Shown: one piece after another, positions 9,101 to 17,666 of the stretch | Numbering within the stretch: the stretch's first letter is position 1 | Layout of the letters: each line of letters opens with the position of its first letter | From: Butyrivibrio sp. NC2007 | Lineage (GTDB): Bacteria > Bacillota > Clostridia > Lachnospirales > Lachnospiraceae | Assembly: GCF_000421405.1 (NCBI RefSeq) | Contig: NZ_ATWY01000001.1 | Location: forward strand, 124,001-188,000 | Reading direction: 5' to 3' | Length of the DNA stretch: 64,000 bases | Notes under the pieces: generated by a model | Database searches by the model: none | What the model was told of the DNA's origin: nothing | What the model saw: the letters and a program-made list of their open reading frames with translations, nothing else | Program-made: the position numbers and the translations under genes

Positions 9101-12100
9101 TAATGTAAAACTTGGTCACTACAATGACTGGCTTACATTTGACGGTAAGAACGATATCGAAATATGGTACATGATGTATGATGAGAACCTTAAAGAACTT
9201 AGGACAGATGTCAGATTTGCAAGAAAAACTAAAGCTGTTCCGGTAACAACAGCATCCGGTACAGAATATCAGATAAATGTTGGATCACATTCTTCTTTCA
9301 GTGGATATAAGTTTGTGGGATATTATGATCCCGATACAGCTTATAAGGTAGGATCAACTTCTTTTGACAGAGCTAAGAAGTTGGATTATCTTGCCAAAAC
9401 AGATGATGCTCTTTTGGATTCTGTTAAGAGTACCATGAAGACTGGTGACAGAGTGGTTCAGACTTCTATAAACGGAACTAATACATTCGGTGAAACATGT
9501 TCCACTCACTCATCAATTTTTAGAGCAGACAGCAACGGAACAAAAAAGATGTACGCTGTCTATAGATTTAATAAACCGTATTCAGTAAGACTATCTTATA
9601 TTGAATATGTACTTCCTGCCAAGAATGCAACATCTGAATCAAAAACGCTTAGGCAGATATATACAGGATCTAAAGTCGCATCTACAGATGAATTCCAGGT
9701 TGCTTACAAGGAACCTTCAGATGGTTGCGATGTAATTTACAGCAATCAGCCTGATATAAGAGAAAAGGTAAGAGCATCACACAGTAAACTTGCACATGAT
9801 GAAGAACTTATTGAAGACTATATTGCAGAGAAGATATTGAGTGATGAAACACTCCTACGTCAGCTGGATGAAAAACGAGCTGCTGCAAATAAGGTTATTA
9901 CCAGAGAAATTCCTAATTTTAAGAGTGCCGGATTTGAGCTGCTCGATCTTCAGGCATTATATCAGAATGGTGTAATCACCAGGGCGTATAGAGATAATGT
10001 ACTTCAAAAACCGGTATATACAATAGTCAGAATTGGACCCGAAAAGGATTCTGACGGTAATACTGTGCCTTTTGAAAACAGGGGATGTACGGAAGTTACA
10101 AAAGATAGTGATAACAAAATCAGTATGTCGACTTATAAGGCATTTGACTATGTAATTCTGTACAACTCAGACTATGCTAACAGAAGACTTAACCTTGTAT
10201 TCGAGAACACGAAGCAGAATGAATCAAGTACCATACCTGTGGTAAATAATTATGAGAGTTTTAGTGAATCTCTTGCGGCTAGAGAGATTAGTACTGATGC
10301 TTCGAAAAAGTATACAGTAAGGGTTGGTGATGAAGGTTTTACGGATATAGAGGGCAGTACTCTTGTGAAATTGATGGACGAAAAGACTGCTCCGACATTT
10401 GCCGGATTTACAAAATCAAAAACTGATGCCGGCTATGTTAATGGTGTATATACAGTTACGCACTATTATCAGCGGAACAAGTATAAGATTTATTTCGGGC
10501 TGAATTGGCCTCAAAGACTGACTCCCCCTGAGAAATATAACGGTAGTGAAGCCAGGGCTCCTAAGACTGATATTTATTATGGGCAGACATATCAGGATAC
10601 GCTGTGGGAAGACAAGAATTCGGGTGTTGAAATCAGTATTACAGGTCCTAATATCAATGCGCTTAAAGGATCTGATGAAATATGGTTGGGAACAAGGAAT
10701 TACGGAGGCGGATGGAGTTATTATACACGGTTTGACAGTTATGAAGCAGTACAAACATATATAAAGAATAATTTATCAGGTAATTCCGGAACAATCAGGC
10801 TTAGGATTGGTTCGGGATATTGGGCGTCAGCGAATACTTACAATTGGTATAAAACGGATGTGATTTCATATGCATTTACACGTGAAGGGTTTATTCTTAC
10901 GGGATTTAAGTACTATTATCAGTCAGATAACGGAACCGTTACGTATGATGGTGAAAAATTTAGAGAAGCCGGCGAGACAAATAGCGTAGAAGAAATATTG
11001 ACTATGCCTGACAGGGATGTGCTTGTAGTTCCGATTTGGACAGAAAATCCCCTTACCCTTAGAGTCGAAATTTATTATCAGAGTGCATATGACAATATTA
11101 ACGCATCAACAAAGCAGTATGAGTTATACAAGGGAACTACTTTCGGTGTTAATAATGGTATAGCTTCCGGAGCGGTAGATGCTCAGGGCAATACACTTAA
11201 GGTTACTGATCTTATCATGAAAAGTAGTGATACCTCTTTTGTAGATTATCTTGAACCCTTCGTAAAGAATAATTGTTTCGATATCAAAGATGATCATAAT
11301 ATCGAGAAACAATATCCTTATGAAGCCAATAAGGCAAACTCAGCCAGATATGGCAAACCGCACTTTGACGGAAGCAATGCGATGGTTGTTGCGTTGTATT
11401 ATGATCGTATTGAGGTGGAATACAGGTTCCATTTTATTACCGCTACTGATAACTCTGTTTCCTCGAATAGAGTGTTGGATCAGGTTTATATTGATGGCCC
11501 ATATATAGACGATCTGAGAAATTCAAACAATATATATAGACGTGGTAATAATGGCCGCCAAAATTATGTAGGCGATTACGATGATCTTATAACATATATT
11601 GCGAATAATACTTCCGGTGATACGGGAACGATCTATTTGAAATTATCATACTATGGGAATAATTTCACTGCTTACACCTGGACCAAGACATATATAAACA
11701 GCAGGGTTGTTACACATCATGATGATGCAGACTGGTCTCAGTGGGATGATTTCCATAAATACAGCACACTCGACGATATTGCTGCTGATGATGAGAGTGC
11801 TCCTGCAGATAAAAAAGCATTCAGTACGGCATTAAACAGTACATCATCTATGTCTGATTTTGTGCCTGTAGGAAATCATGCAAAAGTGAAAGTAGTATTC
11901 GGAGATCATAAAGCTGCAACTGGAACTTCGGTTGATTATGTAGAATACACAGGATCAAGAGGATATGCGTTCCGAAATAATATTACGGATACAAGCAAAG
12001 TAAATTATGGAGTAATTGTTTATATTAGAGGGCTTTATGGTGCTCCGGCAGTATTCTCTTCAGATGGCAGCAACCTGATGCCGACATGGTTCTATTATAC

Positions 12101-14621
12101 GAGCTTAAGTGATTCAGAGCCGTTTGAGTTGCAGGAATACAGGTTAGGTGGTACTTCAGGTACGAGCTACACAGAATTCAGCTTACGTCTTTTCCAGGAC
12201 ATAAATAAAGATTTGGCAGATTATGACCGAAAAGGTAAAGACCTGTACCCTAATTATCTTAATAATGTTAATGGTGGAACTTCTATAGGATATACAAGAT
12301 TCTATACCGAAATAACACCCGGTGATGATGCATGGGATACTGCTACTAAAAAACGAACGACTGCAAATATGCCAGATGATTTCGGATCAGATTATATTAA
12401 TAATAGTCCAATAATTGAAAATTATGGCAGAACAGCCAATACAAATACATACTTCATCACCAACGATGCAATGCGTATTTTTGTAGAGGGATATACCACA
12501 TACTATATTTTAAATTACAACGATGAATATTCTTATCATGCTTACAATGAGAATAATATTCCGGAATACACCGGATATGGATATCTGAATCAAGAAGTAT
12601 GGCTTAAACGTAATACATTTACTCTGGATTTTGTTGATGCCACTCTGAAGAACGGGGTTAATTTTACTACAGACTACTTATATAAGCAGGAAATTCCAAG
12701 GCTGCCAAGAGGAATAAGAGTCACTGAAGGTACTCAAGTACTTGAACCGGAGATAACTGCTCCTAGTGACGATTATATCTTTGATGGATGGTATGCATCC
12801 AGTGCTCATGATCCTGCGACAAAAATTGCCGAAGCAGATGGCACTATATGTGAATCATACAAACAACTGGCATCGACGCTCGTAGATAGTAATAATAATC
12901 TTCTTATGAACTGTCAGAATTTGCAGGCATTCGCATACTGGGCACCAAAAGAGTGTAATATTCAGTTCAATCCGTTCTATCCTGATGTAACAAATAATAA
13001 GGTAGATACGGAGCTGATATGCAATCCTAATCCGGTACCATATAAAACGACAATCACAAGTCTTCCTGAAAAACCAAGAGACTTAGACGAAAATCGTATT
13101 ATGGTTAAGGAGGGAGACGATTACTTCTATGTGATCAAAAATGATGCCGGAGATGTTGTCAAAAAGTACAAGTTCCTGGGATGGTACCTGTATTCGGGAC
13201 TTAATGAACCTACAGATATGAGTGATCTTACAGAGCAGGTTATAGCTGGACAAACCGAGATTATAAATCACTCTACGTTGTATGGTAAGTGGCAACTAAT
13301 TGTTGGAAATCCGACATATACAATAATCTGCTCTGATTATACAAGTGGAAATGAGGAGATATTCAGCGTAATAAGATCAGGCAATCCGGGAGAGAGTATA
13401 ACAATAAATCCTCCTATCAGTACTGATGATAGAAGTAAGGATATCAGGATACTCAGTGGATCCTATGAGAATCTTAAGAACTACGAAGCTCTGTCGAATC
13501 CTGTCCAAGTGACCATAATCGACGGAATGACACTGAGATTCAGATATAAGGAGGCCTCGGCATGGCAGTATATTGTTAATAACTGTATTAATATCGATGG
13601 TCAGGATATTATAATCAGTTCATATCAGGTAGATGATGTCACTTACGCACGGGCATTGGTAGCCCCGACTGATATTCCAGGATATTCAATCTATGAATAT
13701 CAGATTGATTCGGATACCACGACTATAGCAGATACCAGTGATTATATACCTGTTAACAGGCCTGAAAATTCAGCAGATGCTGTTACGATAACAGTTAGAT
13801 ACAAGCTGGAACCAAATGTAATAATTGCAAGAAATTCAATAAATTATTACAAGTATGATCCGATTGACTGGATTACTTATGTTTCTGAAGATGTTTCGAA
13901 TTCATTTAAATGGGCTGATGAAGCATATGGTCCTGCTATCATTTACAATGTTAATGGTGTGACTACATCTACATTTTTAGATAATGATGCAACCAACGCT
14001 GCTGCAATTGAAGCAATAGCTGCTATCGCACCAGGCACATATCCTGTCACAATGCAACTTGTGGCGATGAACAGAAATGATACTTCTTCATATCTACCGA
14101 TCAAGGTTTCAGTTAATAACGATGATGAAACCACAAGTGAGATTGATGTTGTTGTACAGACTTCAGTGACAATCAATAAGTCCGCTTATGCATTGAAGTT
14201 TGCAGGCACAACAGAAGAAGATGATGGCTTCATTTACTATAAGTTTGCGGGTAAAGAAGGAACTACAGGATTATGGTACTGGGATGAAGAACTTAAGTAT
14301 GAAATCGGTGCAGATGGTACAAGTATAGTTACTTATGATATAAGTACATTACCGACAGGAATTCAAAAAAATGCTCAAAATGTTCAAAACATAATTGAGG
14401 CAACGAAGAATACTGATACAGGAAAGTATAAATTCTTCTTCATCGTCAATGGTACAGAAGCATTTATAGTTGTTGACAGCGATGGAATACTCGGCAATGG
14501 CAATAAGCTTAATAATGATCTTGTGGCTTATGTTGAAGCCAGCAGCGGAACCACCAAATATATTATTAAGTTGTACAATGTAAATGGTGAAGAGACAGGC
14601 ACGATAGAAGTGTGGATTTAA
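6168..14621 (+). CDS. Giant modular prepilin, putative pilus-tip adhesin
   Basis: 2817 residues starting at an ATG with CAGGAGGGG upstream. The N-terminus is a class III prepilin signal: a basic leader, cleavage site G17|F18, Glu at mature position 5 (E22) and a hydrophobic helix (FSLAEVLVVIVILGILAA). Normal pilins are 100-250 residues; here some 2750 residues of exported sequence are grafted behind the pilin helix. Residues about 445-880 are Gly-rich repeats of the GLUG type (GGFIGEATSDVTAENC, GGLVGASTKNITIENT), likely a beta-helix. Later segments resemble InlB B-repeat (Listeria-Bacteroides) modules (FDGWYASS near 2205, FLGWYLYS near 2333). Two copies of an unrecognised repeat of about 70 residues lie near 1492-1562 and 1775-1841. 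The second half is rich in Tyr, Asn, Asp and Thr. There is no LPXTG motif, so attachment probably depends on polymerisation into the pilus. Modular pilins with adhesive heads are known at the tips of Gram-positive pili; the adhesin role here is inference. Confidence 0.85.
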   Translation: MNRGIRFFTGTKRKKAGFSLAEVLVVIVILGILAAVGGVSAVSMYKNMKQTQLDKTAETIFHAAQDRLSELYAYGKEDTIDKDHGGTQVDGYADKKVFYIKSGVSSEANTAIMGDDTVNGEIFANYWVIEYQASTCRVLNVVYADRNDSGLGGFGRGINEGITITTLENAISNHAFSLADRKDKFGWYGETDILPLLSENKQVGNTSVDVDIVNEENLYAHVRVSVGWEDSLTATEIPDFLKNVTIKLTLKDADTGAEYGYPSITADKLLSGPGLNNKPEGIYNGKSDADGGVTTYVSDKYISASWDVLLDSLYDGAFVSGSESRYVPAVTPGHDFYLIAKLEGANGITPTVQDYDIDNSLFAATSGTKAYIEYGRHLQNVGKAEVSGLNAIQIADINFNAKAPDGVTRDNDLDKFNKFWLSVYDDVGGFTNFKPTDSSYLASYDGQNHLIKNLDINQVNGTSDSGILGTLSYADTVVSVKNVIITDSTISSTSGAGKAGMFAANVTASNGVTLENCYLNKVTIDGSNTASLGGFIGEATSDVTAENCSFAAVKVGTDVSPAVSGSFIGKISAGLEGKNLSVLGGSVRATSNSGGIIGSSDSESKDITLKGCKVFGTEVAASNGNAGGIAGNVKNAQMTISEDTAVASGIVRSSSGNAGGFIGNADAVINIKDSEYFIPSSSESNKDVCSVKTEFVKTMGLSANTPNAILKYAHLKDKFEFKYIEDLKADDVVSKRTIVGYGNVGGLVGASTKNITIENTFSAGVLSAATNAGGFVGTTTGKLSVNSSYSDFYISGKNVGGFAAACNSSSEFHSCYTAGFLTSTADTAAGFAPVEIGDVSDSYSVFNFDNVCDFSGKAGQDSDHNVNVNGTVNNYPDVNVHNNCYPIAPKSKGVAYYVYTATTFTESANAVAVTSTELAENTKTGGGTLLGGNFVTGTDSGSTYPYSLSSFLDTTLVDYPFPKLNVSKVTVVDSTPTDNVKLGHYNDWLTFDGKNDIEIWYMMYDENLKELRTDVRFARKTKAVPVTTASGTEYQINVGSHSSFSGYKFVGYYDPDTAYKVGSTSFDRAKKLDYLAKTDDALLDSVKSTMKTGDRVVQTSINGTNTFGETCSTHSSIFRADSNGTKKMYAVYRFNKPYSVRLSYIEYVLPAKNATSESKTLRQIYTGSKVASTDEFQVAYKEPSDGCDVIYSNQPDIREKVRASHSKLAHDEELIEDYIAEKILSDETLLRQLDEKRAAANKVITREIPNFKSAGFELLDLQALYQNGVITRAYRDNVLQKPVYTIVRIGPEKDSDGNTVPFENRGCTEVTKDSDNKISMSTYKAFDYVILYNSDYANRRLNLVFENTKQNESSTIPVVNNYESFSESLAAREISTDASKKYTVRVGDEGFTDIEGSTLVKLMDEKTAPTFAGFTKSKTDAGYVNGVYTVTHYYQRNKYKIYFGLNWPQRLTPPEKYNGSEARAPKTDIYYGQTYQDTLWEDKNSGVEISITGPNINALKGSDEIWLGTRNYGGGWSYYTRFDSYEAVQTYIKNNLSGNSGTIRLRIGSGYWASANTYNWYKTDVISYAFTREGFILTGFKYYYQSDNGTVTYDGEKFREAGETNSVEEILTMPDRDVLVVPIWTENPLTLRVEIYYQSAYDNINASTKQYELYKGTTFGVNNGIASGAVDAQGNTLKVTDLIMKSSDTSFVDYLEPFVKNNCFDIKDDHNIEKQYPYEANKANSARYGKPHFDGSNAMVVALYYDRIEVEYRFHFITATDNSVSSNRVLDQVYIDGPYIDDLRNSNNIYRRGNNGRQNYVGDYDDLITYIANNTSGDTGTIYLKLSYYGNNFTAYTWTKTYINSRVVTHHDDADWSQWDDFHKYSTLDDIAADDESAPADKKAFSTALNSTSSMSDFVPVGNHAKVKVVFGDHKAATGTSVDYVEYTGSRGYAFRNNITDTSKVNYGVIVYIRGLYGAPAVFSSDGSNLMPTWFYYTSLSDSEPFELQEYRLGGTSGTSYTEFSLRLFQDINKDLADYDRKGKDLYPNYLNNVNGGTSIGYTRFYTEITPGDDAWDTATKKRTTANMPDDFGSDYINNSPIIENYGRTANTNTYFITNDAMRIFVEGYTTYYILNYNDEYSYHAYNENNIPEYTGYGYLNQEVWLKRNTFTLDFVDATLKNGVNFTTDYLYKQEIPRLPRGIRVTEGTQVLEPEITAPSDDYIFDGWYASSAHDPATKIAEADGTICESYKQLASTLVDSNNNLLMNCQNLQAFAYWAPKECNIQFNPFYPDVTNNKVDTELICNPNPVPYKTTITSLPEKPRDLDENRIMVKEGDDYFYVIKNDAGDVVKKYKFLGWYLYSGLNEPTDMSDLTEQVIAGQTEIINHSTLYGKWQLIVGNPTYTIICSDYTSGNEEIFSVIRSGNPGESITINPPISTDDRSKDIRILSGSYENLKNYEALSNPVQVTIIDGMTLRFRYKEASAWQYIVNNCINIDGQDIIISSYQVDDVTYARALVAPTDIPGYSIYEYQIDSDTTTIADTSDYIPVNRPENSADAVTITVRYKLEPNVIIARNSINYYKYDPIDWITYVSEDVSNSFKWADEAYGPAIIYNVNGVTTSTFLDNDATNAAAIEAIAAIAPGTYPVTMQLVAMNRNDTSSYLPIKVSVNNDDETTSEIDVVVQTSVTINKSAYALKFAGTTEEDDGFIYYKFAGKEGTTGLWYWDEELKYEIGADGTSIVTYDISTLPTGIQKNAQNVQNIIEATKNTDTGKYKFFFIVNGTEAFIVVDSDGILGNGNKLNNDLVAYVEASSGTTKYIIKLYNVNGEETGTIEVWI

Positions 14622-14654
14622 TCTGTTTATACAATGATTAACGATGATGGAGTT

Positions 14655-15593
14655 ATGAAATTGAAAAAACTTCTTTTTCAGAAAAATCTAATATGGTTTA
14701 AAAGATTGAGATCCTCAAAGGGGGCATCCGTTGTCTTTGCCCTTGTCGGCTTTATGTTTGCCGCAATGATAGCCTTTGTGGTTATCAATGCGGCATACAG
14801 CGCCGCCACCAGAGTAAAGAGACTAAAATATGATGAGCAGTCATTCCTCCTTGCAGAATCTATGTCAGGGATCATTACGGAAGCGCTTACAGGCAATGGT
14901 AACTTAGTGGAGCTTCCTGATCACTCTCAAGTACGAAGACCTGATAAAGCGGCAGGTGACCCGGATGAATATCTTAAGTATGATGCACTGACCCTGAATT
15001 ATCAGTACATTGAGCAAAAGAACCCTTCAGATGGAAGTATCACCATGTACTTCAACGCTACAGAAAATGGTGGAGCTTTTATTGAAAGTGTTGCTTCCGG
15101 AGATACGAAGCCGACATTTTATGACATTGTCAAGGCTAAGGATACTGCGGATGTGAGGGATGTCAGCAAGGCAGTGCGGAATATGATCCGTGATCTGGCA
15201 AGAAAGATCGATCGCGGCGAAACTGAGGTCCAGGAAACTCTTACAACTAACTTCACCAATCCGGACACCAATGAATACTTTTCTGTTGAGACAATGTTTA
15301 CCATGAATAGTTCCTATTCTATAAATGCTGTGACGGAAGCAAAGGTTCTTAAGACAGCAGGCGGAGATGTGTTGTCCAAATATATTGTTAGAATGGATGC
15401 AGCAGCAGCTGTTAGGACCGACAAGGTGATATGTGCAGGAATTAAAAGCGAAAGTGGCGGTGTAAGCGCAATTCAAATTAATGATTTTACAGATAATGTT
15501 GCAGATGGTTCGGAGGAACTTGTTAAAGTTTCCTGCTATTCCGTTACATGGCCTGCTGACCAGATGAGAAGCGTATATTCAACATCCCATTAA
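14655..15593 (+). CDS. PilX/GspK-like pilin-related membrane protein
   Basis: About 312 residues from the ATG at 14655; another ATG at 14634 gives seven more residues (MINDDGV) and neither has a well-spaced ribosome site, so the start is uncertain. A basic leader (MKLKKLLFQK...RLRSSKG) precedes one hydrophobic helix (ASVVFALVGFMFAAMIAFVV). The segment YDEQSFLLAESM after it matches the AFYLAEAG-like pattern seen in PilX and GspK. The usual Glu at position 5 after the leader Gly is missing (Phe instead), as in GspK-type tip pseudopilins, which lack Glu5. The rest is a soluble exported domain. It lies 33 bases after the giant prepilin and 23 before the next small pilin. It is likely one of the minor pilins that prime the pilus or cap its tip. 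Family assignment is by pattern, not by strong similarity. Confidence 0.65.
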   Translation: MKLKKLLFQKNLIWFKRLRSSKGASVVFALVGFMFAAMIAFVVINAAYSAATRVKRLKYDEQSFLLAESMSGIITEALTGNGNLVELPDHSQVRRPDKAAGDPDEYLKYDALTLNYQYIEQKNPSDGSITMYFNATENGGAFIESVASGDTKPTFYDIVKAKDTADVRDVSKAVRNMIRDLARKIDRGETEVQETLTTNFTNPDTNEYFSVETMFTMNSSYSINAVTEAKVLKTAGGDVLSKYIVRMDAAAAVRTDKVICAGIKSESGGVSAIQINDFTDNVADGSEELVKVSCYSVTWPADQMRSVYSTSH

Positions 15594-15616
15594 AGATTTG
15601 GAAGTGGTGAGGTAAT

Positions 15617-15925
15617 ATGAAGATTATTGCACTGTTAAGAAAAAAGATAAGGTCAAAATGTGGAGAGACCCTGACAGAAACGTTGTCGTCTCTTCTTATA
15701 ATCGTGCCTGCCATGGTAATGCTTGCGGGAGCTATTGTCACAGCAGCAAGGATAAATTTCGAGGCCAGAAATTCAAAAGCCACGTCGCTACCGGAACTTA
15801 CCGAGACGACCGGCACAGCAGGGAGCATAACAGGTTCCGGTGCTGTCAGCTTTACCGGATCTATCAGCTGGTGCAATGAAACTGATGCCGATGGCAAAAA
15901 GTCAATCTATTATTATTTCAGGTAA
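15617..15925 (+). CDS. Small prepilin-like protein
   Basis: 102 residues with a good GAGG ribosome site. The N-terminus MKIIALLRKKIRSKCG is followed by ETLTETLSSLLIIVPAMVML, i.e. leader Gly16, Glu at mature position 5 (E21) and a hydrophobic helix, so it should be cut by the prepilin peptidase. Position +1 is Glu instead of Phe/Met, which is unusual. The mature exported part is only about 60 residues, with a Ser/Thr/Gly-rich segment and a final strand pair (ISWCNET...SIYYYF). It is probably a minor pilin. It ends 4 bases before the next gene, indicating tight coupling. Confidence 0.7.
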   Translation: MKIIALLRKKIRSKCGETLTETLSSLLIIVPAMVMLAGAIVTAARINFEARNSKATSLPELTETTGTAGSITGSGAVSFTGSISWCNETDADGKKSIYYYFR

Positions 15926-15929
15926 ACGT

Positions 15930-16532
15930 ATGAAAAATATTGCGAAGAAGATTAAAAGCAAATTAAAGAAAAACAGAGGATTTACTATTGCCGAGCTGTT
16001 GTTTTCGGTTATTATCCTGATGCTCTCAACTTCAGTGATAATACAGTGTTTTAACTTAGGCGTTGGAAATGTAGTACGAGAGACAAGGGCATCAGAGGCA
16101 CAGCTTTTGTGTTCTGCGCTGGCGTCATCTCTTCAGAATGAACTGACCTACGCAAGGGACATAGAGATTGAAGGCGGAAAGCTTAAGACGTATTTCAGCA
16201 GCTCCAGGAGAATGGGTGAAGGCAGCCAGATTGTAGTCGATTCCAACGGTGAGATAAGGATCAAGAATGCTCTGGGTGAAGATTATCCTCTTGTGACTAA
16301 GACGAATTATACCGCAGCAAACAGGGCTGCAGTAAAGAGCAGTGATACATATTTCCTGAAAGCATATCTTGATGGAAACGCAATACAGTGGAATAGCACA
16401 GATCAAGTATTCATAGTAACACTCTGGGTTGATGATGCCTCTAAAGGAGCTCTTACAGCTGCTGAGGCTAAACAAAAGGCTCTGGCATATACCCAGTTCA
16501 GAGTTAAACCTCTCACAGTTGTTAGCAACTAA
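15930..16532 (+). CDS. Minor prepilin, GspJ/PilW-like
   Basis: 200 residues from the ATG at 15930. A longer in-frame reading from 15840 overlaps the preceding gene by 86 bases and is unlikely. The leader MKNIAKKIKSKLKKNRG ends at Gly17, then FTIAELLFSVIILMLSTSVI gives a canonical motif with Glu at mature position 5 (E22). The helix is followed by EAQLLCSALASSLQNELTYARDIE, a pattern common in GspJ/PilW-type minor pilins that sample pairs of helices and strands. Last gene of the pilus operon; a strong terminator follows at 16568. Confidence 0.75.
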   Translation: MKNIAKKIKSKLKKNRGFTIAELLFSVIILMLSTSVIIQCFNLGVGNVVRETRASEAQLLCSALASSLQNELTYARDIEIEGGKLKTYFSSSRRMGEGSQIVVDSNGEIRIKNALGEDYPLVTKTNYTAANRAAVKSSDTYFLKAYLDGNAIQWNSTDQVFIVTLWVDDASKGALTAAEAKQKALAYTQFRVKPLTVVSN

Positions 16533-16534
16533 GG

Positions 16535-16562
16535 AAGTCAAAAGAACCGTCCCCCATGACTT
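16535..16562. repeat. REP-like intergenic sequence with AACCGTCCCCC core
   Basis: A 28-base sequence with six-base inverted ends (AAGTCA at 16535-16540, TGACTT at 16557-16562) around AAAGAACCGTCCCCCA. The core AGAACCGTCCCC recurs in intergenic repeats of many bacteria, often in connection with REP-associated tyrosine transposases; that is recollection, and no such transposase is in this window. Only one copy is seen here. Confidence 0.35.
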
Positions 16563-16567
16563 ATAAA

Positions 16568-16600
16568 CGCCACAGTTTAAGCAAACTGTGGCGCTTTTTT
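16568..16600 (+). terminator. Rho-independent terminator of the pilus operon
   Basis: Perfect 11-base stem CGCCACAGTTT / AAACTGTGGCG with loop AAGC, followed directly by C and six T. It closes the pilus operon 36 bases after its last stop. Confidence 0.92.
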
Positions 16601-16680
16601 GAATTTCCATAGTATCTATGGTGATTTTTAGCTAAATGTATTATTATAAGAGGGTATGAGAATTATTTGGAGGATATAAT

Positions 16681-17640
16681 ATGGGAAGGCTTTTCTGCGT
16701 TATCCCTTGCTATAACGAGCAAGAGGTTCTGCCGACTACTTCATCCCTTCTTCGGGACAAATTACACGCTTTAATTGAACAAAACAAGATTTCTTCTGAT
16801 AGCAGAATTGTTTTTGTTAATGACGGTTCAAGAGATGCAACCTGGGAGATAATAAAGGCTCTTCATGATGAGGATGAGATTTTTCAGGGAATCAATCTCT
16901 CCAAGAATATGGGCCATCAGAATGCGCTCCTTGCCGGACTTATGACTGCAAAAGACCTTTGTGATGCAGCCATTTCTCTCGATGCGGATCTTCAGGATGA
17001 CATAAATGCCATTGATGAAATGATCGATAAGTTCAACGAGGGCTGCGATGTTGTTTATGGTGTTAGAAGCGCCAGAAAAACTGACACATTCTTTAAGAGA
17101 ACAACAGCAGAAGGCTTTTATAAACTAATGGACAAGCTTGGTGCCAAGACGGTTTATAACCATGCGGATTACAGACTGATGTCCAGAAGAGCTCTTTTAG
17201 GCCTTGCAGAGTTTGGTGAAGTTAATCTGTTCCTCAGAGGAATAGTTCCCATGGTTGGCTATAAGAGCGACGTTGTTTACTACGAAAGAGCCGAGAGGTT
17301 TGCAGGAGAGAGCAAGTATCCGTTAAAAAAGATGCTTAGTTTTGCAGTTGAAGGAATAACAAGCCTTTCAACAAAGCCAATCAAAATGATCACAGGACTT
17401 GGCTTTTTCATCTTTATTGTGAGCATTGCAGTTCTGATCTATTCGCTTGTAAGATACTTTACAGGAAATACTATTCAGGGCTGGACAACAACAGTGATTT
17501 CAGTATGGGCCATCGGAGGTCTTATGATGATCTCCCTTGGGGTTATTGGCGAGTATATAGGCAAGATTTATCTTGAGACCAAGAACAGGCCAAGGTTTAT
17601 CATAGAATCTTATCTCGGTGACGAGAAGGATCAGAAATAA
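16681..17640 (+). CDS. Glycosyltransferase family 2, DPM1/GtrB-like membrane glycosyltransferase
   Basis: 319 residues. The GT-A domain (about 1-230) starts VIPCYNEQEVLPTT, has VNDGSRD for nucleotide binding and the DxD motif in SLDADLQD (D101/D103). Two membrane helices close the protein (about 237-262 and 277-300). This is the layout of polyprenyl-phosphate glycosyltransferases such as GtrB, CsbB and YkcC, which load a sugar from a nucleotide donor onto undecaprenyl phosphate for cell-surface glycan decoration. The sugar cannot be told from sequence. The ribosome site TTGGAGGATATA is strong. The next gene starts 26 bases later, but no flippase or acceptor-specific transferase is adjacent. 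Confidence 0.85.
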   Translation: MGRLFCVIPCYNEQEVLPTTSSLLRDKLHALIEQNKISSDSRIVFVNDGSRDATWEIIKALHDEDEIFQGINLSKNMGHQNALLAGLMTAKDLCDAAISLDADLQDDINAIDEMIDKFNEGCDVVYGVRSARKTDTFFKRTTAEGFYKLMDKLGAKTVYNHADYRLMSRRALLGLAEFGEVNLFLRGIVPMVGYKSDVVYYERAERFAGESKYPLKKMLSFAVEGITSLSTKPIKMITGLGFFIFIVSIAVLIYSLVRYFTGNTIQGWTTTVISVWAIGGLMMISLGVIGEYIGKIYLETKNRPRFIIESYLGDEKDQK

Positions 17641-17666
17641 ATTCAGAAACAGAGGTAGTAGAAATT

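Noticed and set aside
6168..14621. Frameshift or assembly fusion explaining the giant pilin gene
   Set aside because: The frame is open for 8454 bases with uniform exported-protein composition and repeat families spread through it; a single gene is the simplest reading.
16125..16610. 161-residue minus-strand frame over the last pilin gene
   Set aside because: It crosses the terminator hairpin and covers a gene with a perfect prepilin motif.
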